A stretch of DNA of 64,000 nucleotides from Betaproteobacteria bacterium (GTDB taxonomy: Bacteria > Pseudomonadota > Gammaproteobacteria > Burkholderiales > Burkholderiaceae_D). Location of the stretch: positions 62,001 to 126,000 of the forward strand of contig JABDED010000001.1 of assembly GCA_013287275.1 (NCBI GenBank), written 5' to 3'. The notes beneath the pieces are model-generated. The model had not been told where the DNA came from, did no database searches, and saw nothing but the letters and a program-made list of their open reading frames with translations. How positions within the stretch are numbered: position 1 is the first letter of the stretch; each line of letters starts with the position of its first letter. The translations under genes were made by a program, and so were the position numbers. Shown here one piece after another: positions 11,290-20,067 of the stretch.

Positions 11290-12101
11290 AGGCGAGATTG
11301 TAACGCGACAAGCAGGTTTTCGTCGCCTGAAGCTGTCAATGTAATCGATTGAAAACCCAGGGACCTGGCCGTTTCTGCAATGCGGATATGGGGTACGATC
11401 AAATGTTGCTGTTGCATTTTTGCCACGGCATCCGCGGTATCTGACTCCGCAGCCAGTTCTTCGGCCCACGCCAGCAGCGTGCGCAGGGCTTCCGAGCTGG
11501 TCACGATCCAGTCGTTTTCCTGCTTGAGCATCGACGATAATTGCTGCCTGCGCTCGGCAGTAAACGCTGGCGCTTCCCTGCGATAGGCGGCTACCTGCGT
11601 GACCGCTATGTCTTGCGCCTTCAGCGCATCAGCCAGCAGTTCGCGGCCGGTCTCGCCGCGCACGATCAGCACCCTGCCCGTTTTTAGCGCTTGCAGGTCG
11701 AGCACCGCGAGCAGGGTTTCGGAATCGGTGCGCTCAACATCTACGGGGCTCAGTATCCTGGTATTGGCATCGGTAACGCCGTGCGCCGCCAAGGCGGCCC
11801 GGCTGCCGGCGCCCATCACACCTATGCTGACGCCGGCAGGCCAATGGCTGAAATGGCCCAGGTGGCGGATACGCGCAAAGCTCGCGTCAATCGCGTTGGG
11901 GCTGACGAAAGCCACCAGCGCGTAATTGTCCAGGCTGCCCAGTGCAGCATCCAGTTGGGCCGAGTCTGCCAGCGGCAGGATCTCCAATAAAGGGAAAAGC
12001 TCCGCCTTGCGCCCCATGGCGGAGATCCGCTGTACAAGTGCGTGCGCCTGGGCCGCAGGGCGTGTCACCACGACCGCTTTCACGCCGGCTTCATTTCTCA
12101 T
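11286..12101 (-). CDS. hemD: Uroporphyrinogen-III synthase
   Basis: HemD cyclises hydroxymethylbilane to uroporphyrinogen III with inversion of ring D. The 271-residue sequence is divergent, as the family always is, but starts with the characteristic VVVTRPAAQA and contains FVSPNAI and a central GRVLIVRGETGRELL segment matching the bi-lobed HemD fold. Position between hemC and hemX supports the call strongly. It lies 58 bases downstream of hemC and overlaps hemX by 4 bases. Confidence 0.92.
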   Translation of the reverse strand: MRNEAGVKAVVVTRPAAQAHALVQRISAMGRKAELFPLLEILPLADSAQLDAALGSLDNYALVAFVSPNAIDASFARIRHLGHFSHWPAGVSIGVMGAGSRAALAAHGVTDANTRILSPVDVERTDSETLLAVLDLQALKTGRVLIVRGETGRELLADALKAQDIAVTQVAAYRREAPAFTAERRQQLSSMLKQENDWIVTSSEALRTLLAWAEELAAESDTADAVAKMQQQHLIVPHIRIAETARSLGFQSITLTASGDENLLVALQSRL

Positions 12102-12159
12102 GCTCGTTTCTGCTTATCCGGATTAAATTGGCGTTCTGTATGTATCAGTGAACTGCAGT

Positions 12160-13116
12160 TCATTCTCCTGCGTCGGCGGCCTCAGCCTTGCAGGCCGCCA
12201 GGATGGCATCGGCGTCCTGTGCCGACAAGGCTGCGGCAACTTGCTTGCCCAGTTCTTGCGGCGCATTTGCCGGGCCGCTGACTTCTGCCTTTGCGATTCG
12301 CTTGCCGTCAGGTGTGGCGACCATTGCGCGCAAGTGCATGCGGCCGTTTTCTATCACGGCAAATGCCGCCAGCGGAATCTGGCAACTGCCGCCGAAAGCC
12401 TTGGAAACGGTGCGTTCTGCAGCCACTGCCTGCGCGGTGGCTTCATGATTCAGTGGTGCCAGCCATTCCTGCAGTTCCGGCCTGCCTGCGGGGATTTCAA
12501 TTGCCATCGCTCCCTGCCCTGCTGCCGGCAGGCTTTGCTCTGGGTCCAGGCAGGCACGGATGCGTTCAGGAATGCCCAGCCGCTTCAAGCCGGCGGCGGC
12601 CAGGATAATGGCGACGTAGTCGCCCTGATCCAGTTTCCTGAGCCGGGTGTCCAGGTTGCCACGCAAAGGGCGGATGACCAGATGCGGGTAACGCGCAGCA
12701 ATCAGCGCCTGCCGGCGCAAGCTGCTGGTGCCGATCACGGCTCCGGCCGGCAATTGGTCCAGTCCGGAATAATCATTGGACACAAAGGCATCGCGCGGGT
12801 CTTCCCGCTCCAGTACGGCGGCCAGGGCAAAACCCTCAGGCAAATCCATAGGGACGTCTTTCAGCGAATGTACGGCCAGATCGGCGCGTCCTTCCGCCAT
12901 CGCCACTTCCAGTTCTTTTACAAACAAGCCTTTGCCGCCGATTTTGGAGAGTGCCTTGTCCAGAATCTGGTCGCCGCGGGTCGTCATGCCCAGGATTTCT
13001 ATCGTGCAATCGGGATAAAGCGCTGCCAGCCTGTCCCTGACATGCTCGGCCTGCCACATGGCAAGACGGCTTTCACGGGAGGCGATAACTAATTTGCTAG
13101 GGGCTGATACTTTCAA
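12160..13116 (-). CDS. hemC: Porphobilinogen deaminase (hydroxymethylbilane synthase)
   Basis: HemC polymerises four porphobilinogens on a dipyrromethane cofactor. The cofactor Cys is in FGGSCQIP (about residue 245); [22 protein letters not shown] and GTSSLRRQ are catalytic-core signatures. I prefer a TTG start at 13116 ([11 protein letters not shown], 318 residues) because a GAGAGAG purine run lies just before it and the length matches the family. The track ATG at 13197 adds 27 unconserved residues and has no Shine-Dalgarno. It heads the hemC-hemD-hemX-hemY operon. The region upstream is shared with the divergent trpS leader. Confidence 0.95.
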   Translation of the reverse strand: MKVSAPSKLVIASRESRLAMWQAEHVRDRLAALYPDCTIEILGMTTRGDQILDKALSKIGGKGLFVKELEVAMAEGRADLAVHSLKDVPMDLPEGFALAAVLEREDPRDAFVSNDYSGLDQLPAGAVIGTSSLRRQALIAARYPHLVIRPLRGNLDTRLRKLDQGDYVAIILAAAGLKRLGIPERIRACLDPEQSLPAAGQGAMAIEIPAGRPELQEWLAPLNHEATAQAVAAERTVSKAFGGSCQIPLAAFAVIENGRMHLRAMVATPDGKRIAKAEVSGPANAPQELGKQVAAALSAQDADAILAACKAEAADAGE

Positions 13117-13397
13117 AACACTCTCTCTGCTGATGTGGAATAAGGCTGTTTTGCGCTTTCCTTGCACATTAAGCCAATCAACCGCAGATTTTATCATGGA
13201 GACATGCTACTGCCATCGGCTTTGACAAGGCAGAAACGGGTTTTAACCGCTTGCGGCCGGTGACGGGCGTTTTAGAAAGCTGTCCAGGCAAGACGGGAAG
13301 GCGCCTGCCTGTTCTAGCGGGCCCCATTGGGCTGCGCCCGGCTGCCAATTAAACGGGGATGATATCTGCAGCGTAGTTAAATGAAATAGCGTTCAAC

Positions 13398-13427
13398 TTG
13401 ACAACGCAGCAAGCAAAAAGGCATCAT
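13398..13427 (+). promoter_or_regulatory. Candidate sigma-70 promoter for the trpS leader
   Basis: A perfect TTGACA at 13398-13403 is followed after 18 bases by CATCAT at 13422-13427, which matches four of six -10 positions. Transcription would begin near 13433-13436, at or next to the leader ATG at 13434, so the leader peptide could be translated from a leaderless mRNA. The rest of 13117-13397 holds no gene I recognise; a 6-bp hairpin (CAGGCA/TGCCTG) at 13285-13311 is the only other structure seen. Confidence 0.45.
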
Positions 13428-13433
13428 GGCAGC

Positions 13434-13496
13434 ATGAATTCCGCAACCATTGGCAAATTTCTGATCTCTCTGTCTGATTATTGGCGCCTGGGATAG
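13434..13496 (+). CDS. Putative tryptophan leader peptide (20 codons)
   Basis: The ORF reads MNSATIGKFLISLSDYWRLG and stops at TAG 13494-13496; it is too short for the ORF track. One Trp codon (TGG 13482-13484) lies three sense codons before the stop, and the RNA pairings of the following attenuator begin right after it. There is no clear Shine-Dalgarno at the proper distance. A tiny upstream ORF (ATG 13425, three codons) preceded by AAGG ends in TGA overlapping this ATG and could deliver ribosomes. Translation is inferred from position and logic only. Confidence 0.4.
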   Translation: MNSATIGKFLISLSDYWRLG

Positions 13497-13572
13497 ACCG
13501 GGACGGCAGACGAATCGCGATTTCTCCAGATTTCACCCCATATCCATGCCGCCGTTCCAGAGCGGCATTTTT
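13487..13572 (+). terminator. Candidate ribosome-mediated attenuator of trpS
   Basis: Three competing pairings are visible. (1) CCTGG 13487-13491 with CCGGG 13498-13502 forms a small stem just after the leader Trp codon. (2) GGGACGGC 13500-13507 with GCCGTTCC 13551-13558 makes 8 bp with one G-U and would be the antiterminator. (3) ATGCCGC 13546-13552 with GCGGCAT 13562-13568, followed by a T-run, is an intrinsic terminator. A ribosome stalled at TGG 13482 would mask strand 1, free strand 2 and prevent the terminator, raising trpS expression when charged tRNA-Trp is scarce. The terminator hairpin is seen directly; the switching is inferred. Confidence 0.5.
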
Positions 13573-13646
13573 TATGCGCGGAAATGAAGCAACATATTGA
13601 ATACGGCAATGAATGCAACGGCATTCGCAGCATCCAAGGAAAAAAC

Positions 13647-14708
13647 ATGAATGAACAGAATACGCAGTCCAATACCGCCAGCAGCGCATCCAATACCGTG
13701 CCCAGCGATAAAAACCACCTGATCCTTACCGGTGACCGCCCTACCGGCCCTTTGCACCTGGGCCATTTTGTCGGTAGTTTGCGCAACCGCGTCAAATACC
13801 AGCATCAATACCAGCAATTCATCATGCTGGCCGATGCGCAGGCGCTGACTGACAACATGGACGATCCGGCCAAGGTGCATAACAATGTGCTGGAAGTTGC
13901 ATTGGATTATCTGGCGGTGGGCATAGATCCGGCCCAGTCGACGATCTTTATCCAGTCGCAAATCCCTGAACTGACCGAGCTGACCTTTTATTACCTGAAC
14001 CTGGTGACGGTGGCGCGCCTGGAGCGCAACCCGACCATCAAGCAGGAAATTTTGCTGCGCAATTTTGAAAGGGACATCCCGGCCGGTTTCCTGACTTACC
14101 CGGTCAGCCAGGCGGCGGACATCACCGCCTTCAAGGCAAGCCTGGTGCCGGTCGGCGAAGACCAGATCCCGATGATAGAACAGACCAATGAAATCGTGCG
14201 CCGCTTCAATCGCCTGGCCAAACGCGACATCCTGGTGGAAGCGCAGGCGCTGGTGCCCGAGATCGGCCGCCTGCCCGGTATAGACGGCAAGGCCAAAATG
14301 AGCAAGTCGCTCGGCAATACCATCAATCTGGGCGCGACTGCGGCCGAGATCAAGGCCGCGGTCAAGATGATCTATACCGATCCGCTGCACCTGCGGGTGG
14401 AAGATCCAGGCCACCTGGAAGGCAACGTCGCCTTTATTTACCTGGACGCTTTTGATACCGATCAGGAAGGCCTGCAAGTGATGAAGGATCATTATGTGCG
14501 CGGCGGGCTGGGCGACGGCATGGTCAAGAAACGGCTGGAAGGCATATTGCAGGACATGCTGGCGCCGATACGTGAGCGCCGCCAGGAATTTGAAAAAGAC
14601 CGCGGCCAGGTCTTGCAGATGCTGAAGCAAGGCACGGAAAAAGCACGTGAGATCGCAGCCAGGACTACGGATGAAGTGAAGGCTGCAATCGGACTGAAAC
14701 ACTTCTAA
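13647..14708 (+). CDS. trpS: Tryptophanyl-tRNA synthetase (HLGH-type)
   Basis: This class I synthetase charges tRNA-Trp. The ATP-binding HIGH motif appears as HLGH in [18 protein letters not shown], and KMSKS as [13 protein letters not shown] 13647 has AAGGAAA upstream and gives 353 residues; the track start at 13584 adds an unconserved tail. The [12 protein letters not shown] form differs from the GxQPSGxxxIGNY form of E. coli and Bacillus. It resembles the second TrpRS lineage that, as I recall, includes indolmycin-resistant Streptomyces TrpRS1. Whether it is the only TrpRS in this genome cannot be seen. It is probably controlled by the attenuator upstream and ends at a strong terminator. 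Confidence 0.94.
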   Translation: MNEQNTQSNTASSASNTVPSDKNHLILTGDRPTGPLHLGHFVGSLRNRVKYQHQYQQFIMLADAQALTDNMDDPAKVHNNVLEVALDYLAVGIDPAQSTIFIQSQIPELTELTFYYLNLVTVARLERNPTIKQEILLRNFERDIPAGFLTYPVSQAADITAFKASLVPVGEDQIPMIEQTNEIVRRFNRLAKRDILVEAQALVPEIGRLPGIDGKAKMSKSLGNTINLGATAAEIKAAVKMIYTDPLHLRVEDPGHLEGNVAFIYLDAFDTDQEGLQVMKDHYVRGGLGDGMVKKRLEGILQDMLAPIRERRQEFEKDRGQVLQMLKQGTEKAREIAARTTDEVKAAIGLKHF

Positions 14709-14725
14709 GTCGACAGAATTCGGAG

Positions 14726-14752
14726 CGGGCGCGCCTCAGTCGCGCCCGTTTT
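14726..14752 (+). terminator. Intrinsic terminator after trpS
   Basis: The stem CGGGCGCG (14726-14733) pairs perfectly with CGCGCCCG (14741-14748) across a 7-base loop and is followed by TTTT. It lies 17 bases after the trpS stop. Confidence 0.93.
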
Positions 14753-14769
14753 CCATTGAGGCATACGCT

Positions 14770-15336
14770 ATGAGAACATTTCCGTTTGTACTACCCGTAT
14801 TGCCAACGGCACGGCTGGAACTGCGTGCCATCAGCACCGACGACATCGATGCACTGTTTTCCATCTTCAGCGACCCGCAAACCTTGCGCTACTGGTCACG
14901 CGGCCCGTATTCTTCTCCGACCGAGCTGCAATCGTATTTTGACAAGACCGAGCAGTCATTCATCGACAAGTCCCAGCTTCGGTGGGGACTGGCGCGGCGT
15001 GAGGATGGACGCGTAATAGGCGTATGCAGCCTGTATGCGATCGACGCGGGTAATTTGAGGGCCGACATCGGTTATATCCTGCATAAAGATGCCTGGGGCC
15101 GGGGTTATATGCGGGAGGCCTTGACTGCAATATTCGACTATGCCTTTGAGGTGATGAGCCTGCGCCGGATAGAGGCTGATATTGACCCACGTAATGCGGC
15201 TTCGATCGCTGTGCTGGAAAAGCTGGGATTCCAGCGTGAAGGCTTGCTGAAGGAACGCTGGCTGGTCGAAGGCGAGGTATGCGATTCGGTGATGATGGGC
15301 CTGTTGCGCTCTGCCTGGCTGCCAGTGGCCGTTTAG
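14770..15336 (+). CDS. GNAT family N-acetyltransferase (RimJ/RimL type)
   Basis: The 188-residue protein has the RimJ/RimL-like order: PTARLELRAISTDD at the start, a central GYILHKDAWGRGYMREAL that forms the acetyl-CoA pyrophosphate loop (motif A, Q/RxxGxG/A), and RRIEADIDPRNAASIAVLEKLGFQ toward the end. Enzymes of this group acetylate protein N-termini or small amines; the substrate here is unknown. A GAGG lies shortly before the ATG. It sits directly after the trpS terminator and before the YcaQ-like gene. Confidence 0.9.
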   Translation: MRTFPFVLPVLPTARLELRAISTDDIDALFSIFSDPQTLRYWSRGPYSSPTELQSYFDKTEQSFIDKSQLRWGLARREDGRVIGVCSLYAIDAGNLRADIGYILHKDAWGRGYMREALTAIFDYAFEVMSLRRIEADIDPRNAASIAVLEKLGFQREGLLKERWLVEGEVCDSVMMGLLRSAWLPVAV

Positions 15337-15402
15337 CTTAAAAATTTACGTCCGTGTATGATGGTGTTAATTGCAAATTGACTACACGAATAGACTACGC
15401 GA

Positions 15403-16617
15403 ATGACCCAGCTGTCCCTCACCTCTGCGCGCGCCCTACACCTTGCGGCGCAGGGCCTGTTGAACCCGCCGCGCGGCAAAGCCAGCAAAGAGCATGTGCT
15501 CGCCAGCATACGCAAAATGGCGGCTTTGCAAATCGATACCATCAATGTGGTGGCGCGCAGCCCCTATCTGGTGCTGTGGAGCCGCCTTGGATCTTATCAA
15601 CAGGAATGGCTGGATGAGTTGCTGGCCGACGGCAAACTCTTTGAATACTGGTCACATGAAGCCTGTTTCCTGCCTATCGAAGACTATGGCCTTTACCGGC
15701 ACCAGATGATTTCGCCGCAAGGGCTGGGCTGGAAATACAATCACAAGTGGCTGGCCGGCAATGCGGATGCCGTTGAGCAGATACGCAAGCACATCAAGTT
15801 AAACGGCGCGGCCCGCTCAGCGGATTTCGAGCGCAAGGACGGCAAGGCAGGCGGCTGGTGGGAATGGAAACCGGAAAAACGCTCACTGGAAGTGCTGTTC
15901 ACCAGCGGCGAATTGATGGTGGCGCGCCGGCATAATTTCCAGCGCATCTATGATCTGCGCGAGCGTGTGCACGCGGCCTGGAAAGACAAGCGCGACCTGC
16001 GTCCGCAAATCGAAGGGCAGCGTGAGCAGGTATTGAAGGCAGTCCGCGCGCTGGGTATCGCCAAGGCAGGCTGGGTGGCGGATTATTTTCGCATGGGTAA
16101 GCTGGATCCGCAGATCCAGCCTGCCACACTGGCCAAACAGGGCTTGCTGCTGACCGCGCAGGTGGACGGCTGGGAGCAGCCGGTATATGTGCATCCGGAC
16201 CATGCCGGCTTGCTGGATCAGGCCGATCAAAGAAAGCTGAAGGCTACGGCGACCCGCATCCTCTCCCCTTTCGATCCGGTGGTCTGGGACAGGAAGCGCG
16301 CCATCGAGCTATTCGATTTCGACTACAAGCTGGAGTGCTATACCCCCGAACCGAAACGGCGTTACGGCTATTTTACCTTGCCTATTTTACGGCGCGGCGT
16401 GCTGGTCGGAAGGCTGGATGCGAAAGCGCACCGCAAGGACGATATATTTGAAATCAAGAGCCTGCACCTGGAACCGGGGGTGCGCGTCAGCCAGGCCTTC
16501 GCCGATGATGTCGCCGGCGCAGTGCAAAGCTTTGCTGCATGGCACGGTACACCGCAAGTGCAGTTGCAGAAATGCTCTTCCACTGAACTGAAAAAAATGC
16601 TCTCAGGCCGGCTTTGA
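15403..16617 (+). CDS. YcaQ/AlkX-type DNA glycosylase (HTH_42 family)
   Basis: The 404-residue protein matches the winged-helix HTH_42 family, whose members AlkZ and YcaQ (AlkX) excise alkylated bases and unhook interstrand crosslinks. Starting at ATG 15403, the catalytic Q-phi-D motif of the AlkX branch appears as Q43-I-D45 in ALQIDTINVV. SPFDPVVWDRKR and FDFDYKLECYTPEPKRRYGYF are conserved C-terminal features. The AlkX role is inferred from the motif; the lesion specificity of this copy is untested. It may be cotranscribed with the upstream acetyltransferase and is followed 16 bases later by a broken regulator gene. Confidence 0.85.
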   Translation: MTQLSLTSARALHLAAQGLLNPPRGKASKEHVLASIRKMAALQIDTINVVARSPYLVLWSRLGSYQQEWLDELLADGKLFEYWSHEACFLPIEDYGLYRHQMISPQGLGWKYNHKWLAGNADAVEQIRKHIKLNGAARSADFERKDGKAGGWWEWKPEKRSLEVLFTSGELMVARRHNFQRIYDLRERVHAAWKDKRDLRPQIEGQREQVLKAVRALGIAKAGWVADYFRMGKLDPQIQPATLAKQGLLLTAQVDGWEQPVYVHPDHAGLLDQADQRKLKATATRILSPFDPVVWDRKRAIELFDFDYKLECYTPEPKRRYGYFTLPILRRGVLVGRLDAKAHRKDDIFEIKSLHLEPGVRVSQAFADDVAGAVQSFAAWHGTPQVQLQKCSSTELKKMLSGRL

Positions 16618-16633
16618 TGAGGATCCACTCCAA

Positions 16634-16920
16634 ATGACCATCAACTCACCCCTTGCACCGGCCTGCGCCAGTGGGGCTCCGTATGTATTGCTGGTGGAGG
16701 ACGAGGCGGCCATTGCCGACACCATAGTCTATGCTTTGACCAGCGAGGGATTCGCCAGTCGGCCCCGGATTCCAATGGCTTTGACCTGTGCCGACGGTTA
16801 CGTGATGTTACCACCACGCCGATTATTTTCCTGACCGCGCAGCCGCAAGACAGACAAGGTTGCCGGCCTGGAAATGGAAGCGAACGACTATGCCATCAAA
16901 TCCTTCTCGCGCTTTTTATG
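16634..16920 (+). pseudogene. Broken OmpR-family response regulator (CreB-like receiver remnant)
   Basis: The first frame encodes VLLVEDEAAIADTIVYALTS, a receiver-domain start closely like CreB. Translation then derails. A second frame carries PDSNGFDLCRRLRD and TTPIIFLTAQ, and a third carries DKVAGLEMEANDYAIKSFSR, which are the beta4/alpha4 and beta5 parts of the same domain. About 20 residues including the phospho-acceptor Asp are missing between the first and second pieces, there are at least two frame changes, and the whole effector domain is gone. The remnant ends against the threonine-aldolase gene. No cognate sensor kinase remains nearby. The ORF-track entry 16634-16834 is only its first piece. 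Confidence 0.85.
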
Positions 16921-18019
16921 CAGCACGGCTTAATTCCAGCAGCCGCTGGAAGTACGGCAGTACCTGTTCGTTGCTCAAGCCGAGCAATTGGTCTCCAACG
17001 TAAAGTTCAGTAAAGCTCCAGCCCGGCACTTCCGCCGGGCGCACCACTCCGACTACCCAGTGCTTTTCTTCCGCCGCAATCTTGTCCCTTGCCGCCATCA
17101 CTTTGTCCTGATGCGCGTCAAAGTAGATATGCATCATATTAGTTTGTGGAATCGCAGGATTTACCCGTATGCCAGTCAATGCTTGCAAGCCTTCTGCCAG
17201 CGCCTGGCTTCTTTGCAGGCAGGCATCCATCTGGGACAGGCGCTCGTCGAAACGCATTGCGGACGATGCCACCATGGGGCTTTGATGGATCAACGTGCCG
17301 CCCAACCGGCGTTGCCACAGCCTGGCCGTGGCGATAAACTCTTCTTCTCCTAGCAGCACCGCGCCGGCCAAGCCGCCTATGCCCTTGTACATGGATACGT
17401 AAACCGAGGAAAAACCTTCGACGATTTCGGCGTGGGTCTTGCCGTAAAAGGCGCGGCTTTCCCACAGCCGCGCGCCGTCCATATGCAGTGGGATACCCCG
17501 CTCGCGGGCTTTGTCTTTCAGTGCCTGCAACTCATCCCATCCCGGCAACTGCCCCCCCGCGCAGCGTATCGGCAGTTCCACCAGCAGGCAGGCCAGGCTT
17601 TGCCTGCTTGCCTCCAGGTCAGCGGCCAGCATGGGGCTCAGGCGGTCGCCGACAGGGACGCCGTGCAGCTTCAGCAAGGCCTGGTAAGCCTGCTCTTCGT
17701 GGCCTATCAGGTGCGAGGTCGGATGCAAGCCAAACCGCGGTATGCCGCTCTGCTCGGCCCAGATCTGGACCGCGATCAACTGCGCCATCACGCCGCTGGG
17801 CATGAATACGGCAGCCGGCTTGCCTAATAATGCGGCAACTTTCTGTTCGAAGCCACTCAGCAGTTCGCCTTCCCCGTAGACATCGTGTTCGATGCTATTT
17901 GCTTCGCACCATGCGGCGATGGCGCGGAACTCTTCCGCCGGGCTGGGGCTATGGAAGCCGGGGAAAATGATCTGGCACTGGCTGCGGAGTTGTTGGCGCT
18001 GCAGATGGATATTGTTCAT
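16916..18019 (-). CDS. ltaE: Low-specificity L-threonine aldolase / beta-eliminating lyase family
   Basis: This PLP enzyme of fold type I most likely cleaves threonine or allo-threonine to glycine and acetaldehyde. ATG 18019 gives 367 residues; the longer track frame adds an unconserved tail. Motifs include the HDVYGEGE start of the domain, HPTSHLIGHEEQA, HMDGARLWESR near the cofactor, and the PLP lysine in SMYKGIGG. Sequence alone does not separate aldolase from tryptophanase-related lyases, hence some caution. The 3-prime end overlaps the regulator pseudogene by a few bases. Confidence 0.82.
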   Translation of the reverse strand: MNNIHLQRQQLRSQCQIIFPGFHSPSPAEEFRAIAAWCEANSIEHDVYGEGELLSGFEQKVAALLGKPAAVFMPSGVMAQLIAVQIWAEQSGIPRFGLHPTSHLIGHEEQAYQALLKLHGVPVGDRLSPMLAADLEASRQSLACLLVELPIRCAGGQLPGWDELQALKDKARERGIPLHMDGARLWESRAFYGKTHAEIVEGFSSVYVSMYKGIGGLAGAVLLGEEEFIATARLWQRRLGGTLIHQSPMVASSAMRFDERLSQMDACLQRSQALAEGLQALTGIRVNPAIPQTNMMHIYFDAHQDKVMAARDKIAAEEKHWVVGVVRPAEVPGWSFTELYVGDQLLGLSNEQVLPYFQRLLELSRAA

Positions 18020-18087
18020 GAAATGAGGGTAAGGTAGATTGGTTGGCGGTTGGGACTGGCCGATCCCGCAGCAAGAGTGCAGATGGC

Positions 18088-18918
18088 TCAGCGCACCAGC
18101 GATTTGATCAGCGGCCACTGGCGGCGGGAAATAGGCAGGCGTTCATCGGTGTCGCGCAGTATGACTTGCCAGGATTCGGTAACTTTCTCATGTTCGCCGT
18201 CGGTATCCGCAATGGCCGGGCCGCTTCGTTCCGCGCCCTGGTTCGCAACGCTGCTGACCCGCTCGACGCCTCTGATCGCATTCCGTGCAATCAACGCATT
18301 CCTGTGCACGCGCACCAGCACGTCGGCCATTTCTTCTTCTATCGAAACCAGTGGTTCTTCCAGCAAGTAGCTGCGCTCCCGGGTGTGCAGGGTCACATAT
18401 TTTTGCTCAGCCTTCAGGAATAAGACATCCGCTACCGGCACCAGCAATACCCTGCTCCGCTCCAATACTGAAAAATGGCGGCGCCTGGCCGGCACCGCTG
18501 CAATGGCTTCCGCTATCGAAGGTTGCTGCGCGCTGGCTCTGATCTGTCCGGCGCGTCTGATTGCCTCTTCCAGGCGGGTAGCGCGCACCGGTTTCAACAG
18601 ATAATCCAAGGCATGCACATCGAAGGCTTTCACCGCATATTCATCATAGGCAGTGACGAAAATAATGGCGGGCGTCGCCGCGCCCATGCTGCGGCTCAGA
18701 TGGTGGGCCAGCTCTATGCCGGTCATGCCGGGCATTTGTATGTCCAGCAAAACGATGTCCGGCTTGCTGGACATGATGGCGTCCAGCGCATCCTGCGCAC
18801 TTCCCGCCTCGCCGGTCAGCTCACAAGCGCAGCTGTCCTGGATGTCGGACAACAGCATGCCCAGCCTTTGCCGGGCAGGCGCCTCGTCGTCAACGATGAA
18901 AATTCTGTGCTTTCGCAT
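18088..18918 (-). CDS. LytTR response regulator (AlgR-like)
   Basis: The 276-residue protein has an N-terminal receiver with the acidic pair Asp10-Asp11, phospho-acceptor Asp59 (IVLLDIQMPG) and switch Thr/Lys (FVTAYDEYAVK, LLKPV). A C-terminal LytTR DNA-binding domain follows, with LKAEQKYVTLHTRERSYLLEE-like core and VRVHRNALIARNAIRGVER. An insertion of about 20 residues between VSSVANQ and WQVILRD widens the LytTR domain, as in many betaproteobacterial AlgR homologues. It lies 4 bases after the sensor kinase gene on the same strand, so the two form one operon. Confidence 0.92.
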   Translation of the reverse strand: MRKHRIFIVDDEAPARQRLGMLLSDIQDSCACELTGEAGSAQDALDAIMSSKPDIVLLDIQMPGMTGIELAHHLSRSMGAATPAIIFVTAYDEYAVKAFDVHALDYLLKPVRATRLEEAIRRAGQIRASAQQPSIAEAIAAVPARRRHFSVLERSRVLLVPVADVLFLKAEQKYVTLHTRERSYLLEEPLVSIEEEMADVLVRVHRNALIARNAIRGVERVSSVANQGAERSGPAIADTDGEHEKVTESWQVILRDTDERLPISRRQWPLIKSLVR

Positions 18919-18922
18919 TTGC

Positions 18923-19966
18923 TTATTTCTTATAGGGGAAATGCAATTTCACTTCGAAGTTGCCGGCCACTGCGCCAAAGCTCAAATTGGCTTCTATATC
19001 GTAAAGCAGGCGCAATCTTTCGCGAATATTATCCAGGGCCATATGATTTCCTCCTGGCATGCTTGCGGTGCCATGGTAAGGATTCACGATGCGAATATCA
19101 ACTTTATCCAGCTTGCGTTGTATCTCTACCACGATGCCGGCCGGCTGGGTTGACGGCTCCACGCCGTAGTGCACGGCGTTTTCCAGCAGCGGTTGCAATA
19201 ATAAGGTGGCGATTTGTCCGTTTTGCAGATCTTGCTCGCTGAGGTTGGTGATATGCCACTCTACTTGCAAACGGTCGCCGAGGCGGATTTTTTCTATCGA
19301 CAAATATTGTTCGCACAAGCGTATTTCATCGTGCAGGGTGCTCATGTCCCGGGTGTCCCGCATCAAGACGCGAAACAGGTCCGCCAGGTCCTCCAGCGTT
19401 GTTTCCGCGCGCTGCGGTTCTGTGCGTATCATGGACAAGACGGCATTCAGGCTATTGAACAGGAAGTGGGGGCGTATCCTGGCTTGCAGCGCCTGCAGCC
19501 TGGCCTCGCCCAAGGCCGGCGAATAGGCCCTGGTGCGCAGCTCAAAATAGTGCTGCAGCAAGAAGCCGGCAATAAAACAGGTCAGCATTGCATATCCGAG
19601 GTGCAAACGTGGATAGCTGTTGACAAACCAGTCCAGGCCCGAAAAATAGGCCAGCAGCAAACCGCAGACTGTCGCCGGAACCACGCCGCAAATAGCCCTC
19701 TGCGTCCAGTCGGGTAAAAAATGGCGCAACGATAGTTTCCTGGCAAGGCATAGCAGCAGCAGTGAAACCAGGCTGATCGTTTCCACCAGCATCGCCATCT
19801 CTATAAAGTCCTGCAACAGGTCCGATTTGCTCTGGCCACGCGACATCAGCGCCAGCAATACCAGTATATTGGCGGCGATCAAAACCCGGAAAATGATGCC
19901 AATATTGCAGCAATCAGGAATCAGGGAGTCATTGCGAGCAGAGATTTTCGGTATGGGTTCAGTCAT
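18923..19966 (-). CDS. LytS/AlgZ-type sensor histidine kinase
   Basis: From ATG 19966 the protein has 347 residues. About four transmembrane helices lie in the first 145 residues, followed by a His_kinase domain with phospho-acceptor His167 in RIRPHFLFNSLNAV, the hallmark of the LytS/YehU class, and an ATPase domain (LLQPLLENAVHYGVEP, then DNIRERLRLLY). A longer start at 20056 would overlap the argH leader and I judge it less likely. It pairs with the LytTR regulator directly downstream. By analogy with AlgZ/AlgR it may control surface or motility functions; no signal is apparent. Confidence 0.9.
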   Translation of the reverse strand: MTEPIPKISARNDSLIPDCCNIGIIFRVLIAANILVLLALMSRGQSKSDLLQDFIEMAMLVETISLVSLLLLCLARKLSLRHFLPDWTQRAICGVVPATVCGLLLAYFSGLDWFVNSYPRLHLGYAMLTCFIAGFLLQHYFELRTRAYSPALGEARLQALQARIRPHFLFNSLNAVLSMIRTEPQRAETTLEDLADLFRVLMRDTRDMSTLHDEIRLCEQYLSIEKIRLGDRLQVEWHITNLSEQDLQNGQIATLLLQPLLENAVHYGVEPSTQPAGIVVEIQRKLDKVDIRIVNPYHGTASMPGGNHMALDNIRERLRLLYDIEANLSFGAVAGNFEVKLHFPYKK

Positions 19967-20067
19967 GAAAGGCGGTTGTTTGCCGGATTTGCGCGCATGC
20001 GCAAAAGGCCGAAATGAAAAATCGGGCTCCGGTGTCTTATAATAAAGGGATAACACTGGAAACCACT

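Noticed and set aside
13572-14702. 376-residue minus-strand ORF covering trpS
   Set aside because: Antisense shadow of trpS with low-complexity His/Gln content.
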